From contig JAIBEK010000034.1 of the NCBI GenBank assembly GCA_019459145.1, positions 57,137 through 121,136 on the forward strand: 64,000 nt of DNA, in the 5' to 3' direction. Shown here piece by piece: positions 48,717 through 59,602 of this stretch. How positions within the stretch are numbered: position 1 is the first letter of the stretch; each line of letters opens with the position of its first letter. Below the pieces are notes generated by a model. That model saw only the letters and a program-made list of their open reading frames with translations. It was not told the DNA's origin and searched no databases. The translations under genes were made by a program, and so were the position numbers. Origin of the DNA: Arenimonas sp. Lineage in GTDB: Bacteria; Pseudomonadota; Alphaproteobacteria; Rhizobiales; Rhizobiaceae.

Positions 48717-50216
48717 ATGGGAGAGGAACCGCGCCCTCCGATCCATGCTGCCGACACCAGCCTGCTGAGCCGGCCGGCCCTCGTCGGACTTCTCGCCGGC
48801 GCTGCGATCCTCATCCTCACCCTGATCGTCCCGCCGCCTTCCGGCCTCTCGACCCAAGGCTGGCATACCCTCGGCCTGGCGCTGCTGATGGCGATCTGGT
48901 GGTCGACCGAACCCGTTCCGATCGGCGTGACGGCCCTCATGCCCCTCGCTGTCCTGCCGCTGATTGGGGTCGGCGACATTTCCACGAGCGCGGCCCCTTA
49001 CGCCAATCCCCTCGTCTTCCTGTTTCTCGGCGGCTTTCTTCTCTCGGCCGCCGTCAAGCGCTGGGGGTTGCACCGCCGCCTCGCCTATTCGGTTGTCCAC
49101 GCCATCGGCACGGAGCCGCGCCGGCTGGTGCTGGGCTTCATGGTTGCCACGGCGATGATCTCCATGGCAATCAGCAACACCGCCGCGGTGGTGCTGATGC
49201 TCCCCGTCGCCACCTCGGTCATCGCGGTGCTCACCGATGGCCATGGATCCGATAACGTCGATGTCCACCGCTTCGCCCACGCATTGCTGCTTGGTCTTGC
49301 CTATGGCGCCAACATTGGCGGCATGGGCACGCTGATCGGCACCCCGCCCAATGCGCTGCTGGCCGGCTATCTCGCCGAGAGTCATGCCATAGACCTGTCC
49401 TTCGCCGCCTGGGCGGCCGTCGGCGTTCCACTGGTGCTCGTCTTCTTGCCGCTGGGCTGGCTGGTGCTGACCAGGCTTGCCTTTCCGGTCAGCGCCGCAT
49501 TCTCCGCCTCGCTGCGAGGGGACGACGTCGTTGCCAAACTGGCGGACGGCGCCCCCCCGAGCCGCGCCGAGTGGCGTGTCGCCATCATCTTCCTTGCAGC
49601 CGCGGTACTCTGGATCACCCGCCCCCTGCTCAACGGTCTTCCCGGACTGGAGAAGCTGAGCGATCCGGGTATCGCGCTCGCCTGCGCAATCGCCCTCTTC
49701 CTCATTCCGAACGGCCTGCCCGGTCGAGGCCAATTTCTGCTGCGCTGGCAAGACGCCCAGCAGATCCCCTGGAGCGTGCTGCTGCTTTTCGGCGGAGGGC
49801 TCTCGCTCGCCTCGGCGATGGACAAGAGCGGGCTTGCGCAATGGATAGGCGCCGCCCTGGCGTCCATCGAGGGCATGCCGCCGCTGGGCTTTCTGCTGGT
49901 TCTCACGGCGACCGTCGTTCTGCTGACGGAGCTCGCCAGCAACACCGCCACGGTGGCCGCTCTCCTCCCCGTCGTCGCCACCATGGCAGCGGCCACCGGC
50001 ATCGACCTCGTCGTTCTGGCATCCGCGGTCGCCCTCGGCGCCAGCTGTGCCTTCATGCTACCGGTCGCTACACCGCCGAACGCCATCGTTTTTTCCACGG
50101 GAGAACTGCGCGTCGCAGACATGATGAAGGCCGGCTTCTACATGAATCTCCTGTCGATCGTCTTGGTCGCAACCGGCGCCTTGTTGTTGGCGCCGGTCTT
50201 GAGGCTTCTGGGCTGA
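48717..50216 (+). CDS. SLC13/DASS family sodium:anion symporter
   Basis: A 499-residue membrane protein with about 11-12 spans and two SNT motifs: SNTAAVVLMLPVA (near residue 157) and ASNTATVAALLPVV (near 405), which bind sodium and the anion in DASS transporters. Substrates in the family are dicarboxylates such as succinate and malate, or sulfate; the sequence does not decide. It is only eight bases past moeA, suggesting co-transcription with the molybdenum cofactor genes. It converges with the DUF992 gene, three bases separating the stops. Confidence 0.88.
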   Translation: MGEEPRPPIHAADTSLLSRPALVGLLAGAAILILTLIVPPPSGLSTQGWHTLGLALLMAIWWSTEPVPIGVTALMPLAVLPLIGVGDISTSAAPYANPLVFLFLGGFLLSAAVKRWGLHRRLAYSVVHAIGTEPRRLVLGFMVATAMISMAISNTAAVVLMLPVATSVIAVLTDGHGSDNVDVHRFAHALLLGLAYGANIGGMGTLIGTPPNALLAGYLAESHAIDLSFAAWAAVGVPLVLVFLPLGWLVLTRLAFPVSAAFSASLRGDDVVAKLADGAPPSRAEWRVAIIFLAAAVLWITRPLLNGLPGLEKLSDPGIALACAIALFLIPNGLPGRGQFLLRWQDAQQIPWSVLLLFGGGLSLASAMDKSGLAQWIGAALASIEGMPPLGFLLVLTATVVLLTELASNTATVAALLPVVATMAAATGIDLVVLASAVALGASCAFMLPVATPPNAIVFSTGELRVADMMKAGFYMNLLSIVLVATGALLLAPVLRLLG

Positions 50217-50219
50217 GCC

Positions 50220-50753
50220 TTACCCCTCCGGCGTCAACGTGACGGAAGTGCCGGTGGCGGCAAGGTTGAGGCCGAGCTGGCCGGTGACGCTGACCGTCTG
50301 CAAGTGGATCGAACCGGCGGTGCCGCCGACCAGAATGTTGGCGCCAATGCCGGCGCCAAGGGTCGCTTCCGCGCTTGCACCCTGATAGAGGCCGCCGAGC
50401 GAACCGTGGTGATAGCCCGCAGTCGGAGCAAACACCGCCCAGACGAGCTTGGAGCGCGTCGTGAAGCCGACATCGACGCCCATCTTGCGGATCGTGCCGG
50501 AATAGCGGTCGAGCGCCTCACCGCCCATGGCGGAAGAAAAGACGCAGTCCGCCTGCTTGGCCGATCCCAGCACATAGCCGACGCCGCCGGCGACATCACA
50601 GGTCAGATAGCCGATCCTGACGCCCCCGACCCGATCGGTCTCCTGATAGGTCGGAACCGGATCGCGTGCCGTGACCATGTCGGCGGAAACGGCCATGCCG
50701 GCAGAGGTCAGCACGGGCAGTCCGGCGATCGCCAGGGTGATAAACTTCTTCAT
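50220..50753 (-). CDS. DUF992 family exported protein
   Basis: A 177-residue protein starting MKKFITLAIAGLPVLTSAG, with a signal peptide cleaved probably after VSA near residue 24. The mature part contains the DUF992 pattern RVGYLTCDV-like text (here RIGYLTCDVAGGVGYVLG) and two cysteines (in LTCDV and DCVFSS). I chose the ATG at 50751-50753, preceded by a purine-rich AGGAAT. Function of the family is unknown; periplasmic location is likely. It converges with the SLC13 gene. Confidence 0.85.
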   Translation of the reverse strand: MKKFITLAIAGLPVLTSAGMAVSADMVTARDPVPTYQETDRVGGVRIGYLTCDVAGGVGYVLGSAKQADCVFSSAMGGEALDRYSGTIRKMGVDVGFTTRSKLVWAVFAPTAGYHHGSLGGLYQGASAEATLGAGIGANILVGGTAGSIHLQTVSVTGQLGLNLAATGTSVTLTPEG

Positions 50754-50913
50754 CGCTGAATTCCTTTTTGTCTTCACATTGTCCGCCCGGGCGCTTGGCC
50801 GATGCAGGAGCGGAGCTTGGTCAACGCGCGTGGCGAAAGAATGATCCAATCACGGCCGCACGGCGGCGTATTGTCCCCCATCCACAAGGCGAACAGATGC
50901 GTCCATGCAGAAC

Positions 50914-50938
50914 GAAAAAACCCGGCGTCTCCGCCGGG
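50914..50938 (-). terminator. Intrinsic terminator of pyrG
   Basis: On the minus strand CCCGGCG-GAGA-CGCCGGG is a perfect 7-bp stem followed by TTTTTTCG. It lies 29 bases after the pyrG stop. Confidence 0.92.
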
Positions 50939-50967
50939 CCTCGCATGGATGGAAAAAACTCGCGGTC

Positions 50968-52608
<1,641 letters not shown>

Positions 52609-52687
52609 TTACCGTTTCGAATTCGATTCCGCCAGCCCAAAATGCGGCTTTACCCACTTTTTTGTTAAGCGAGGCGGAATATGCACA

Positions 52688-52719
52688 AAATAAAACCGGC
52701 GGACCCTGGAGCCCGCCGG
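52688..52719 (-). terminator. Intrinsic terminator of secG
   Basis: On the minus strand CCGGCGG and CCGCCGG pair across ten bases, followed by TTTTATTTTG. It lies 20 bases after the secG stop and separates it from pyrG. Confidence 0.88.
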
Positions 52720-52739
52720 AGCGAAAAGAGGTCTGGCGA

Positions 52740-53141
52740 TCAATTGCCGGTGGGAACGGCGTTCGGATCGGCCGGGGGAGCGGTCGGCGCCGGCGCGGCT
52801 GCGCCATCGGCGGCGGGTGCCGTCGTGGTTGCCGGAGCGGCGCCCGGAAGCTGGTCGAGCACATTACCGCCAGGAACGGCCGTGCCGGCCGGGATCCGGT
52901 CGAGAATATCGGTAGGCTTCGATTCATAGCGCGCAAGAAGGCCCAGGCCCAGCGAAGTGATAAAGAACATCGTCGCCAGGATCGCCGTGGTACGGGTGAG
53001 CGCATTGGCCGTGCCGCGCGCCGACATGAAGCCCGACCCGCCGCCGACACCAAGGCCGCCGCCTTCCGAACGCTGGATCAGGACGACGCCGACAAGCGCC
53101 AGCACGATCATGAGATGAATGACAATCAAAACGGTCTGCAT
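52740..53141 (-). CDS. secG: Preprotein translocase subunit SecG
   Basis: A 133-residue membrane protein with two spans (about 2-20 and 52-72) joined by the Gly-rich conserved loop VLIQRSEGGGLGVGGGSG and SARGTANALTR. After the second span is a 60-residue tail rich in Ala, Pro and Thr, longer than in E. coli but common in alphaproteobacteria. It is part of the SecYEG channel. I chose the ATG at 53139-53141 (MQTVLIVIHLMIV). It follows tpiA by 103 bases. Confidence 0.94.
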   Translation of the reverse strand: MQTVLIVIHLMIVLALVGVVLIQRSEGGGLGVGGGSGFMSARGTANALTRTTAILATMFFITSLGLGLLARYESKPTDILDRIPAGTAVPGGNVLDQLPGAAPATTTAPAADGAAAPAPTAPPADPNAVPTGN

Positions 53142-53244
53142 GAATTTTCCACCTGCCCGTGACGGGCACAATCAATCGGTTGGCCGCTCTTTACATGAGA
53201 GGCCACGGCAATGAAAGCCCTTATGGGCAGCACGCACCGCCTTT

Positions 53245-54018
53245 TCAGGCGGTCAGTTCTTCGTAGGCGCCGTATATGGCAAGGAAATCGGTGGCTTTCA
53301 AGCTTGCCCCGCCGATCAGTGCGCCGTCCACATTGGCAACACCCATCAGTTCCTTCGCGTTGGATGGCTTGACCGACCCCCCATAGAGGATGCGCATCTT
53401 CTGGCCTTCCGCACCGAAGCGCTTGACGAGTTCGGCGCGCATGAAGGCATGGGCCTCCTCGACGTCGGCCACGGTCGGGGTGAGTCCCGTACCGATCGCC
53501 CAGACCGGCTCATAGGCGATCACGGTGTTTTCGGCAGTGGCCGCATCCGGCAGCGAGCCGGCAAGCTGGCGCTTGAGGATGTCGAGCGTCTGGCCGGCCT
53601 TGCGCTCGTCGGCGGTCTCGCCGATGCAGACGATCGCGGTCAGTTCGCTGGCATAGGCAGCCTCGGCCTTCGCCCGTACCAGATGGTCGGTCTCGGCATG
53701 GTCGGTGCGGCGCTCGGAATGGCCGACGATCACATAGGTGCCGAAGCAGTCGGCGATCATTTCGGCCGAGATGTCGCCGGTATGGGCGCCCGAGGCGTTC
53801 TGGTGGCAGTCCTGGGCGCCGATCGCCAGCGGACTGTCGTCGCAAAGCGCGGTCGCCACATAGAGCAGCGTGGCCGGCGGGCAGATCAGCGTCTCGACCT
53901 TTTCCGAAAGCGGCCCTTTCACGCCTTCGGCCATCGCCTTGATCTGGTCGAGCGAGGCCCGCGTGCCGTTCATCTTCCAGTTGCCCGCGACAAGCGGACG
54001 GACATTCGGTGTCGTCAT
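53245..54018 (-). CDS. tpiA: Triosephosphate isomerase
   Basis: The 257-residue enzyme interconverts dihydroxyacetone phosphate and glyceraldehyde 3-phosphate. VAGNWKMNG (Lys), IVGHSERR (His), [11 protein letters not shown] (catalytic Glu) and [11 protein letters not shown] are all present. I chose the ATG at 54016-54018 ([13 protein letters not shown]) over a TTG two codons earlier. A hairpin ACCGCC-TTTTCA-GGCGGT (53236-53253) spans its stop codon. Confidence 0.98.
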   Translation of the reverse strand: MTTPNVRPLVAGNWKMNGTRASLDQIKAMAEGVKGPLSEKVETLICPPATLLYVATALCDDSPLAIGAQDCHQNASGAHTGDISAEMIADCFGTYVIVGHSERRTDHAETDHLVRAKAEAAYASELTAIVCIGETADERKAGQTLDILKRQLAGSLPDAATAENTVIAYEPVWAIGTGLTPTVADVEEAHAFMRAELVKRFGAEGQKMRILYGGSVKPSNAKELMGVANVDGALIGGASLKATDFLAIYGAYEELTA

Positions 54019-54174
54019 GGTCAAAACCCACCCCAGCTTCGTTGTGCCGGACCTAGCAAATCAAGGGCGCGATGAAAAGCGCGGGCGTGGCATTTCGCCC
54101 GCAAATCCGGCGACATGGTGAAAATCCGGCGCGGTTCTGCGGCATGAACGGCAATGCCCGTAAGGCACCCGTCG

Positions 54175-55062
54175 TCAACGCGCCGCCAGCAGCCAGTTGA
54201 GGATCTGGCGCCAGTCGCTCATGCGCACAGGTGTACCGTGCGAGCCGGTCTCGAACAGCGTGAAGCGGGCCGGATAGCCGGTCTTGTGCAGCCGGTCGTA
54301 GAGGGCGATCTGGTCGACTGGCGCATAGACGCTGTCACGGCTGCCATGGGTGAAGAAAACCGGCAGCTTCGCCTTGTGCGCGGCGCTGCCGATAAAGGCC
54401 GGATCGGTCGCCCCGCCGAGAATGGCAAGGCCGGCGAGATGGGAAACGGTTGCGGCATCGCGGGCAGCACCCCAGCAGATGAAGCTGCCCATGGAGGCGC
54501 AGGCGAGCACCACCGGCCGACCGGGAGAGCGGGCGGCAGCATGGGCGATCAGGCCGGAAACGGCAGCGACGCCAGCTTCGTCGAAGGACGGCACCGAGGG
54601 GGCGTAGTAGACGCCGCCGTTCTTCACCGCGAGATTCTTCAGCCGGTTGAAATTGCCACCGAACGAGAAGTCGTTGATGCCGAGCCGCCGGTCGCCGCCA
54701 CGGCCGTGGATGAAGATCACGGTGAAAGCGGCACCCTCGGCCTGGCCGACGCGGGCGACGTCGAGATTGCCGGAAGGCAGTCGCAGTGTCTCGTTGGTCT
54801 GTTGCCGCTTGACGCCGAGATCGACATATTTTGATTTCGCCCGCCGCTCGGGGATCTGGTCACGCCCGTTGATGTCGCGCAGTTCCTGGTAGTCCACCAC
54901 CGTGAAGTCGCCGCCGTCGCGGCTCTCCAGCACGGTCTGCGCGGAGAACAGCGCGTCCTTGAACGGCGGAAGCGCCTCCGATCGCGCCGGATTGCCGGCA
55001 AAAAGGCTTGCAAGAAAGAGCAAAACGGCCGAACGGCGGAAATGAGCTGTGGACATCTGCAT
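54175..55062 (-). CDS. Exported alpha/beta hydrolase-fold protein
   Basis: A 295-residue protein with a signal peptide (hydrophobic core SAVLLFLASLFAG, likely cleaved after ARSEA near residue 28). The hydrolase core has FIHGRGGD, a nucleophile elbow ACASMGSF (Cys-Ala-Ser-Met-Gly), Asp in THGSRDSVY and His in GSHGTPV. It resembles dienelactone hydrolase or esterase-type proteins. Two other in-frame ATGs exist (55084-55086 and 55054-55056); the one used here has an AGGAG upstream. It is 112 bases after tpiA. Confidence 0.8.
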   Translation of the reverse strand: MQMSTAHFRRSAVLLFLASLFAGNPARSEALPPFKDALFSAQTVLESRDGGDFTVVDYQELRDINGRDQIPERRAKSKYVDLGVKRQQTNETLRLPSGNLDVARVGQAEGAAFTVIFIHGRGGDRRLGINDFSFGGNFNRLKNLAVKNGGVYYAPSVPSFDEAGVAAVSGLIAHAAARSPGRPVVLACASMGSFICWGAARDAATVSHLAGLAILGGATDPAFIGSAAHKAKLPVFFTHGSRDSVYAPVDQIALYDRLHKTGYPARFTLFETGSHGTPVRMSDWRQILNWLLAAR

Positions 55063-55284
55063 GGAAGCTGACACTCCTTTTCGCATCAGGCCTTGCCTTC
55101 GCCAACGCGGACCCGCAATGCTCTTGAGAATTTAACGCGGCAGCCTGCCGGCCAAGTCGCGCCTGCCCCGCCTTTCTGGCATGATCCCGCTGATTCGCAA
55201 GAGCGACGCAGGCGATAGGCAGTCTGCGACGTCCGGCTCTCAGCCGACCACGCCGACGCAACGGACAGATTATTGAACGACGCC

Positions 55285-57342
55285 ATGGACGACAACGATC
55301 TTTTCGCCGCCCTGCCGCTTGCTCCCAAGCCGGTGGACGCCCCCTCGCCTGCGGCCAAGGCCGAGACGAAGCACCCGGCTGTCATCCCGCCCAAGGCTGG
55401 CGCGACATCGAGCGAGAGCGATTACGGCGCCTCGTCGATCCGTGTTCTCGAGGGGCTGGAGCCGGTGCGCATGCGTCCCGGCATGTATATCGGCGGCACG
55501 GACGAGAAGGCGCTGCATCACCTGTTTGCCGAGGTCATCGACAACTCGATGGACGAGGCGGTGGCCGGCCACGCCGATTTCATCGACGTGCATCTCGATG
55601 CCGAGGGTTTCCTGACCGTCACCGACAACGGCCGAGGCATTCCGGTCGAACTGCACCCGCAGGTGCCGGGCAAGTCGACGCTCGAAGTCATCATGACCAA
55701 GCTGCATGCCGGCGGCAAGTTCGACGGCAAGGCTTACGAGACCTCCGGCGGTCTCCACGGCGTCGGCGTGTCGGTCGTCAATGCGCTGTCGGACCTGCTC
55801 GAAGTCGAGGTTGCGCGCAATCGCAAGCTCTACCGCCAACGCTTTTCCCGCGGCGTGCCGATCGGCGGGCTGGAGGAACTGGGCGACGTGCACAACCGGC
55901 GCGGCACGCGCGTGCGCTTTCATCCCGACCCGCAGATCTTCGGCGACCATGCGAAATTCGATCCGGGCCGGATCTTCCGCATGGCACGCTCCAAGGCCTA
56001 TCTGTTCGGCGGCGTCGAGATCCGCTGGTCCTGCGATCCCGGCATGGTGGCCGAAGGCGGCGACATTCCGGAAAAGGCGGTCTTCCACTTCCCCGGCGGC
56101 CTGAAGGACTATCTGGCCGCCACGCTCGGCAAGGATTTCACCGTCACCCGCGAGATTTTTGCCGGCAAGACGGAAAAGACCGGCGGCCATGGCGCGATGG
56201 AATGGGCCATCACCTGGTATGGCGGCGACCCGATGGTGCATTCCTACTGCAACACCATCCCGACCGCCGAAGGCGGCACCCACGAGGCCGGCCTGCGCAT
56301 TGCGCTGACCAAAGGCCTGAAGAACTATGCGGAACTGACGCAGAACAAGCGCGCCAAGGAGATCACCACCGACGACGTGATGATTTCGGCCGTCGGCATG
56401 CTGTCGGTGTTCATCCGCGAGCCCGAATTCGTCGGTCAGACCAAGGACAAGCTGGCGACCGTCGAGGCCCAACGGCTCGTCGAAAACGCGCTGCGCGATC
56501 CCTTCGACCACTATCTCGCCGACAACCCCAACGAGGCGGCGAAGCTCCTCGACTGGGTGATCGAGCGCGCCGAGGAGCGGCTTCGCCGGCGCAAGGAAAA
56601 GGAAGTCAACCGCAAGACCGCGGTGCGCAAGCTCAGGCTTCCGGGCAAGCTCGCCGACTGCTCGCAGAACACCGCCGAGGGCGCCGAACTGTTCATCGTC
56701 GAAGGCGATTCGGCCGGCGGTTCGGCCAAGCAGGCGCGCAACCGCGCCAACCAGGCGATCCTGCCGCTGCGCGGCAAGATCCTCAACGTCGCCAGCGCCG
56801 GCCGCGACAAGATGACCGCAAGCCAGCAGATCGCCGATCTGATCCAGGCGCTCGGCTGCGGCACGCGGACGAAGTATCGCGAAGAAGACCTGCGCTACGA
56901 GCGCATCATCGTCATGACCGATGCCGACGTCGACGGCGCCCACATCGCCTCGCTGCTGATCACCTTCTTCTACCAGGAAATGCCGGAACTGATCCGCGGC
57001 AGCCACCTCTATCTCGCCGTGCCGCCGCTCTATGTCATCCGCCAGGGTGCCAAGAGCGTCTATGCCCGCGACGACGCCCACCGCGCCGAACTGATGGAGA
57101 CGGTGTTCAAGGGCAAGAAGGTCGAGGTCGGGCGCTTCAAGGGCCTCGGCGAAATGATGCCGGCACAGCTCAAGGAAACCACGATGGACCCGGCCAAGCG
57201 AACGCTACTCAGGGTCGACATCGACGATGTCGACTTCGAGGGCACGCGCGACGCTGTCGATGCTCTGATGGGCACGCGGCCGGAAGCCCGCTTCCGCTTC
57301 ATCCAGGAACGCGCCGCCTTCGCCGAAAATCTCGACATCTGA
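55285..57342 (+). CDS. parE: DNA topoisomerase IV subunit B
   Basis: The 685-residue ATPase subunit separates replicated chromosomes with ParC. GHKL ATP-binding: EVIDNSMDEAVAG, DNGRGIPVE, GLHGVGVSVVNALS; Toprim: FIVEGDSAGGSAKQARNR and DADVDGAHIASLL. The N-terminal 40 residues are a Pro/Ala-rich extension. I chose the ATG at 55285-55287 (MDDNDLFAALPLAPK) over a TTG four codons earlier. ParE rather than GyrB is indicated by the length and the lack of the long GyrB insert. A 222-base gap separates it from the hydrolase gene. Confidence 0.93.
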   Translation: MDDNDLFAALPLAPKPVDAPSPAAKAETKHPAVIPPKAGATSSESDYGASSIRVLEGLEPVRMRPGMYIGGTDEKALHHLFAEVIDNSMDEAVAGHADFIDVHLDAEGFLTVTDNGRGIPVELHPQVPGKSTLEVIMTKLHAGGKFDGKAYETSGGLHGVGVSVVNALSDLLEVEVARNRKLYRQRFSRGVPIGGLEELGDVHNRRGTRVRFHPDPQIFGDHAKFDPGRIFRMARSKAYLFGGVEIRWSCDPGMVAEGGDIPEKAVFHFPGGLKDYLAATLGKDFTVTREIFAGKTEKTGGHGAMEWAITWYGGDPMVHSYCNTIPTAEGGTHEAGLRIALTKGLKNYAELTQNKRAKEITTDDVMISAVGMLSVFIREPEFVGQTKDKLATVEAQRLVENALRDPFDHYLADNPNEAAKLLDWVIERAEERLRRRKEKEVNRKTAVRKLRLPGKLADCSQNTAEGAELFIVEGDSAGGSAKQARNRANQAILPLRGKILNVASAGRDKMTASQQIADLIQALGCGTRTKYREEDLRYERIIVMTDADVDGAHIASLLITFFYQEMPELIRGSHLYLAVPPLYVIRQGAKSVYARDDAHRAELMETVFKGKKVEVGRFKGLGEMMPAQLKETTMDPAKRTLLRVDIDDVDFEGTRDAVDALMGTRPEARFRFIQERAAFAENLDI

Positions 57343-57366
57343 ACGACGACGGTCTCGGTGGGAAGT

Positions 57367-57783
57367 ATGATGAGACTTGATCCTGCCACCGCCATTCTCC
57401 TCTCCGGTTTGGTCCTCGTCCAGACCAGCGCCGCAGCCGCGAGCCACAAACCCGATCCGGCGCCCGATGCCTGGACGGTGGAGAAATGTGCCCGCTACGG
57501 CCGGGCCTTCGCGGATCTGTCGAAGGTCTTCGACGCGCGCGACATCACCGACGGCTTCATCCGTGGCAATCGCGATTTCATCGCCGCCGGCTGTTCAAAC
57601 GGCGCCGACATATGCCCGACATCACCGGGCGATATGGAATTCGCCAACGCGCTCACGCTGATGGCGATGAATGGCGGTGCGGCCAGTTCCTTCCTGCCGT
57701 TCATATGCCGGATTTCACCGATGGCGCCCGCCTCGCCTAAGCGTCCTTGCGTGCCCGCGGAGAATGCCCCATATGCTGGGTGA
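57367..57783 (+). CDS. Small exported protein of unknown function
   Basis: A 138-residue protein with a signal peptide (ATAILLSGLVLVQTSAAAAS) starting MMRLDPATAI. The mature part has five cysteines (EKCARYG, AAGCSNGADIC, PFICRIS, RPCVPAE). It follows parE by 24 bases with a weak ribosome-binding site. The last 30 residues are low in complexity; the gene may end earlier if a frame error exists near 57700, but nothing proves one. I do not recognise the family. Confidence 0.6.
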   Translation: MMRLDPATAILLSGLVLVQTSAAAASHKPDPAPDAWTVEKCARYGRAFADLSKVFDARDITDGFIRGNRDFIAAGCSNGADICPTSPGDMEFANALTLMAMNGGAASSFLPFICRISPMAPASPKRPCVPAENAPYAG

Positions 57784-57807
57784 CACAGAAAACGGATCGG
57801 TACAGAC

Positions 57808-59034
57808 GTGAGCAAGGCCGAAGAACCCAAGCTGCAACCCGGCCCCCGCTGGCTGGGGCCGACCACACCGAGCAGATCCGCCCTCATCACCCCGATTTCG
57901 GCTGCCCGCTGGCTGCTGGTGCTGATCGTCATTGCCGCGATCTACTTCTTCCATGGCTTCGCCGTCCCGGTCCTCGCCGCGCTGGTCATCGCTTTTGCCA
58001 GCTGGCCGCTCTACCGCCGGCTTCTAGAGACGATCGGCGGCAATACGACCATCGGCGCGACGCTGGCGCTGCTGGCCATCCTTGCCTTCCTCATCGTTCC
58101 GATCGGGATCGCGATCGCCTATACGGTCGAGGAACTGCGTCAATGGATCGGCTGGACGCTCGAGGTCAACCGGATCGGCTCGCCCCCGCCGGAGTGGATT
58201 ACCCGGCTTCCCGGCGTCGGGGATTGGCTGTCGGAGAAGTGGCGGGAACATATCGGCTCTCCCGGTGCGATCGGTGAGCTCATCCAGATCGTCAGCGGCG
58301 CCAATATCGGCAATATCTACCGCGCCCTGGTCGCCGCCGGCGATGGCGTCTTCCATCTGGCGCTGACCCTGCTCTTCATGCTGATCGCGCTGTTCTTCGT
58401 CTACCGTGACGGCTCGAACTTCTCGCGCCAACTGGACCTGCTTGGCGAGCGCATCCTGCCGACCCGCTGGGAACGCATATCGCGCGTCGTCCCCGCGACC
58501 ATCAGCTCGACGGTCACCGGCATGACCCTGATCGCCATCGGCGAGGGTATCGTGCTCGGCATCGCCTACTGGATGGCGGGCGTCCCCTCGCCCGTTACGC
58601 TCGGCGTGTTGACCGGCGTCATGGCCTTGATTCCAGGCGGCGCGCCCCTGTCCTTCACGCTGGTATCGATCTATCTCGTCGCCAGCGGCGCCTATATCCA
58701 GGGCATCGCCCTTTTCGTCTGGGGCACGGTGGAACTCTTCGTCGTCGACAAGACGATCCGGCCCAGGCTCGTCGGTGGACCGATCAAGCTGCCCTTCCTG
58801 CCGACCTTCTTCGGCCTGGTCGGCGGGGTGAAGACCATGGGCTTTCTCGGTCTGTTCATCGGTCCGGTGCTGATGGCGCTGATCGTCTCCATCTGGCGCG
58901 AATGGATCCGGGAAGTGGCGCTGGCGGACCCGGCAAAAACCGGCGCGGCGGGTCTTGCGAGCGAAGAGACGCCAGACACGTATCCGGCCGATCCCGGCAC
59001 TGCAGAAATATCCTCAGCCCAGGCGCGGATCTGA
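57808..59034 (+). CDS. AI-2E family transporter (PerM/TqsA-like)
   Basis: A 408-residue membrane protein with about eight spans and the family's conserved C-terminal half (GIAYWMAGVPSPVTLGVLTG, ALIPGGAPLSFTLVS, GFLGLFIGPVLMALI). The family includes TqsA, an exporter affecting autoinducer-2, and sodium/proton antiporter-like members, so the substrate is uncertain. The start is a GTG (57808-57810, MSKAEEPKLQPGPRW). Its C-terminus, about 60 residues, is hydrophilic. Confidence 0.9.
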   Translation: MSKAEEPKLQPGPRWLGPTTPSRSALITPISAARWLLVLIVIAAIYFFHGFAVPVLAALVIAFASWPLYRRLLETIGGNTTIGATLALLAILAFLIVPIGIAIAYTVEELRQWIGWTLEVNRIGSPPPEWITRLPGVGDWLSEKWREHIGSPGAIGELIQIVSGANIGNIYRALVAAGDGVFHLALTLLFMLIALFFVYRDGSNFSRQLDLLGERILPTRWERISRVVPATISSTVTGMTLIAIGEGIVLGIAYWMAGVPSPVTLGVLTGVMALIPGGAPLSFTLVSIYLVASGAYIQGIALFVWGTVELFVVDKTIRPRLVGGPIKLPFLPTFFGLVGGVKTMGFLGLFIGPVLMALIVSIWREWIREVALADPAKTGAAGLASEETPDTYPADPGTAEISSAQARI

Positions 59035-59146
59035 AGCGCGCCCAAGGCGAGCGCCGGATCAGCCGGTCTTGCTTTGGCTGCAATCCTCTGTTTGAACTCG
59101 CCCCATCGATCCCCGCCGCCGCGCACCAGCAAGACCGGACCAGACC

Positions 59147-59578
59147 ATGCAGACCGCCCTCATCGTCATGACCATCCTCGGCTGCGACGACAGCGTCACC
59201 CAGTGCCACTACGTCGCCACCGCGCAGGAACACTTCGTCTCGGTCGCGCTCTGCGACGCCGCTTCGGAAAAGATATTGGCGGGCTATTCGGGGGTCAACT
59301 ATCCGATGCTCGTTGCGGTCTGCCAGCCGCCCGACACGCAGACCGAGGTCGCCGCACCACCCGTGGGCGCGGCAAAGCCGGCAATGACAGATCCCGCGCC
59401 GCTTCCCGGACCGGCAGCAACTCTGCCGGAAAGCGAACGCAAGTCACTGGCCGCCCGCGCCGTCGGCAAGATCCGCAAGGTTCTGCCCGATACGCAGGAC
59501 ATCCGTATGGTGTTCGAAACCCCGCTGCACGTCGTGGCCGATGGTTATTCCTGGGTCGCCAAGAAGATCTCACCCTGA
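59147..59578 (+). CDS. Protein of unknown function
   Basis: A 143-residue protein beginning MQTALIVMTILGCDDSVTQC, with four cysteines in the first 70 residues (GCDDSVTQC, LCDAASEK, VCQPPD) and a middle Pro/Ala-rich region, ending in a helical segment (ARAVGKIRKVLPDTQDIRM). The N-terminus is mildly hydrophobic but not a clear signal peptide. It converges with the DUF2336 gene (24-base gap). I recognise no family with certainty. Confidence 0.65.
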   Translation: MQTALIVMTILGCDDSVTQCHYVATAQEHFVSVALCDAASEKILAGYSGVNYPMLVAVCQPPDTQTEVAAPPVGAAKPAMTDPAPLPGPAATLPESERKSLAARAVGKIRKVLPDTQDIRMVFETPLHVVADGYSWVAKKISP

Positions 59579-59602
59579 ACCGAGCGTGATTTGGCACCGA
59601 TG

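Noticed and set aside
55270..57081. A 603-codon minus-strand open frame opposite parE
   Set aside because: Antisense of a clear topoisomerase IV gene; no homology recognised.
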